A stretch of 6,418 bases of DNA, taken from the NCBI GenBank assembly GCA_013816725.1, contig JACDEA010000137.1, positions 1 through 6,418 of the forward strand. Reading direction: 5' to 3'. Positions 5,703-6,418 of this stretch are shown piece after piece. The translations under genes were made by a program, and so were the position numbers. The DNA comes from Actinomycetota bacterium. GTDB lineage: Bacteria; Actinomycetota; Acidimicrobiia; Acidimicrobiales; JACDEA01. The first letter of the stretch is position 1, and every line of letters starts with the position of its first letter. The notes under the pieces are model-generated. The model worked only from the letters and a program-made list of their open reading frames with translations. It was not told where the DNA came from and did not search any database.

Positions 5703-6418
5703 GCGACGCGGCCCCGCCGACGATCGAGTTCACCGATGTCAGCAAGTGGTTCACCGGCGTCGTCGCCGTGTCGGAACTGACGCTGTCGATCACGCCCGGC
5801 GTCACCGCGCTGCTCGGCCCGAACGGCGCCGGCAAGTCGACGGTGTTGCGGCTCATGTGCGGGCTGACGTCGCCGTCGCGGGGGCAGGTGCGGGTCAAGG
5901 GCCGCGACCCGCGCCGCGACCCGGCGGTCTTCGCCGACATCGGCCTGGTGCCGCAGCAGGAAGCAGTCATCGAAGTTCTGACCGCGCAGCAGTTCGTCGA
6001 GATGGCGGCCGACCTCAGCGGCGTGAGCGACCGATCGCGCGCCGCCGCCGCCGCCATCGAGCTGGTCGACCTGGATCCGACCGACGGGCGGCCGCTGCGG
6101 GCCTACTCCAAGGGGATGCGCCAGCGCATCAAGGTGGCCGCCGCTCTGGTCCACGAGCCCGACGTGATCGTGCTCGACGAACCGCTCGAGGGCCTCGATC
6201 CCCGGCAACGGCTGCGGATGATCCAGTTGTTCATGCGCCTGGGCGAGGCCGGTCGCACGGTCATCGTCTCGAGCCACGTGCTCGACGAGGTGCAGCGGTT
6301 CGGTTCACGCGTCGTCGTCATGGGTCAGGGTCGGCTACTGGCCGAGGGCGACTTCCGCGAGATACGCGACCTGATGGACAACCGCCCGCACCGCATCCGC
6401 GTCGGCACGGACCGGCCC
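5699..6418 (+). CDS. Second ABC transporter ATPase subunit (runs off right edge)
   Basis: The first 240 codons of another ABC-2 type ATPase are present and no stop is reached before the window ends. It has Walker A GPNGAGKST (40-48), the Q-loop Gln86 in GLVPQQE, a signature YSKGMRQRI (136-144), Walker B VIVLDEPLEGLDP (156-168) with catalytic Glu161, and H-loop SSH (His193). All catalytic motifs are intact. It differs from the first ATPase at the Q-loop (Gln rather than Glu), the signature (SKGMR rather than STGQK) and the D-loop region (PLEGLDP rather than PTNGLDP), so it is a paralogue rather than a recent duplicate. The ATG overlaps the permease stop as ATGA. The missing part should be the C-terminal regulatory extension. 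It could pair with the first ATPase or serve a second permease downstream. Confidence 0.93.
   Translation, partial: MSDAAPPTIEFTDVSKWFTGVVAVSELTLSITPGVTALLGPNGAGKSTVLRLMCGLTSPSRGQVRVKGRDPRRDPAVFADIGLVPQQEAVIEVLTAQQFVEMAADLSGVSDRSRAAAAAIELVDLDPTDGRPLRAYSKGMRQRIKVAAALVHEPDVIVLDEPLEGLDPRQRLRMIQLFMRLGEAGRTVIVSSHVLDEVQRFGSRVVVMGQGRLLAEGDFREIRDLMDNRPHRIRVGTDRP

Noticed and set aside
5675..6277. 200-codon minus-strand frame opposite the second ABC ATPase.
   Set aside because: The plus strand encodes an unmistakable ATPase here that is open to the window edge, so this is a shadow.
1..6418. CRISPR arrays, tRNA or rRNA genes, insertion sequences, attachment sites.
   Set aside because: No regularly spaced direct repeats, tRNA-like or rRNA-like sequence, transposase or integrase gene was recognised by reading both strands.

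Overview
The window is GC-rich DNA with tightly packed genes, GTG starts and 4-bp gene overlaps. It most resembles an actinobacterium. The DUF2332 gene and an ABC-2 permease with an N-terminal 'YDxGYRxYDG' motif would fit the Acidimicrobiia or a related lineage. That placement is inference from protein style, not a database match.

Left part (1-1473). The minus strand carries the first 82 codons of an acetolactate synthase large subunit (ilvB), which runs off the left edge. Its 5' leader (about 248-385) holds a complete attenuator that ordinary gene calling would miss. It consists of a 13-codon leader peptide, MSALHTLVVVIVT, with six consecutive branched-chain codons (Leu-Val-Val-Val-Ile-Val), a GC-rich hairpin touching its stop codon, then a 10-bp terminator hairpin followed by a T-rich tract, and finally the ilvB ribosome binding site. 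A DUF2332 gene reads away on the plus strand. The short gap after it holds a REP-like imperfect palindrome.

Middle (1474-3156, minus). A complete dihydroxyacid dehydratase (ilvD, 560 aa) has all the expected metal, cluster and catalytic motifs. Together ilvD and ilvB supply two steps of valine/isoleucine/leucine synthesis. They are separated by the oppositely oriented DUF2332 gene, so they are not one simple operon. Only ilvB has the visible attenuator.

Right part (3186-6418, plus). A class I SAM-dependent methyltransferase starts 29 bp from ilvD, divergently. After a 10-bp gap comes an ABC exporter cluster: an ATPase, an ABC-2 type permease and a second ATPase that runs off the right edge. 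Each ABC junction is a 4-bp stop/start overlap (GTGA, then ATGA), which indicates translational coupling. A second permease is expected just beyond the right end.

The most interesting signals are regulatory. They are the ilv attenuator with a possibly leaderless leader peptide, and the 29-bp divergent ilvD/methyltransferase gap in which each start codon sits 6 bp after a -10-like hexamer. No mobile-element gene, CRISPR array, tRNA or rRNA was recognised. No clearly new protein system was found.
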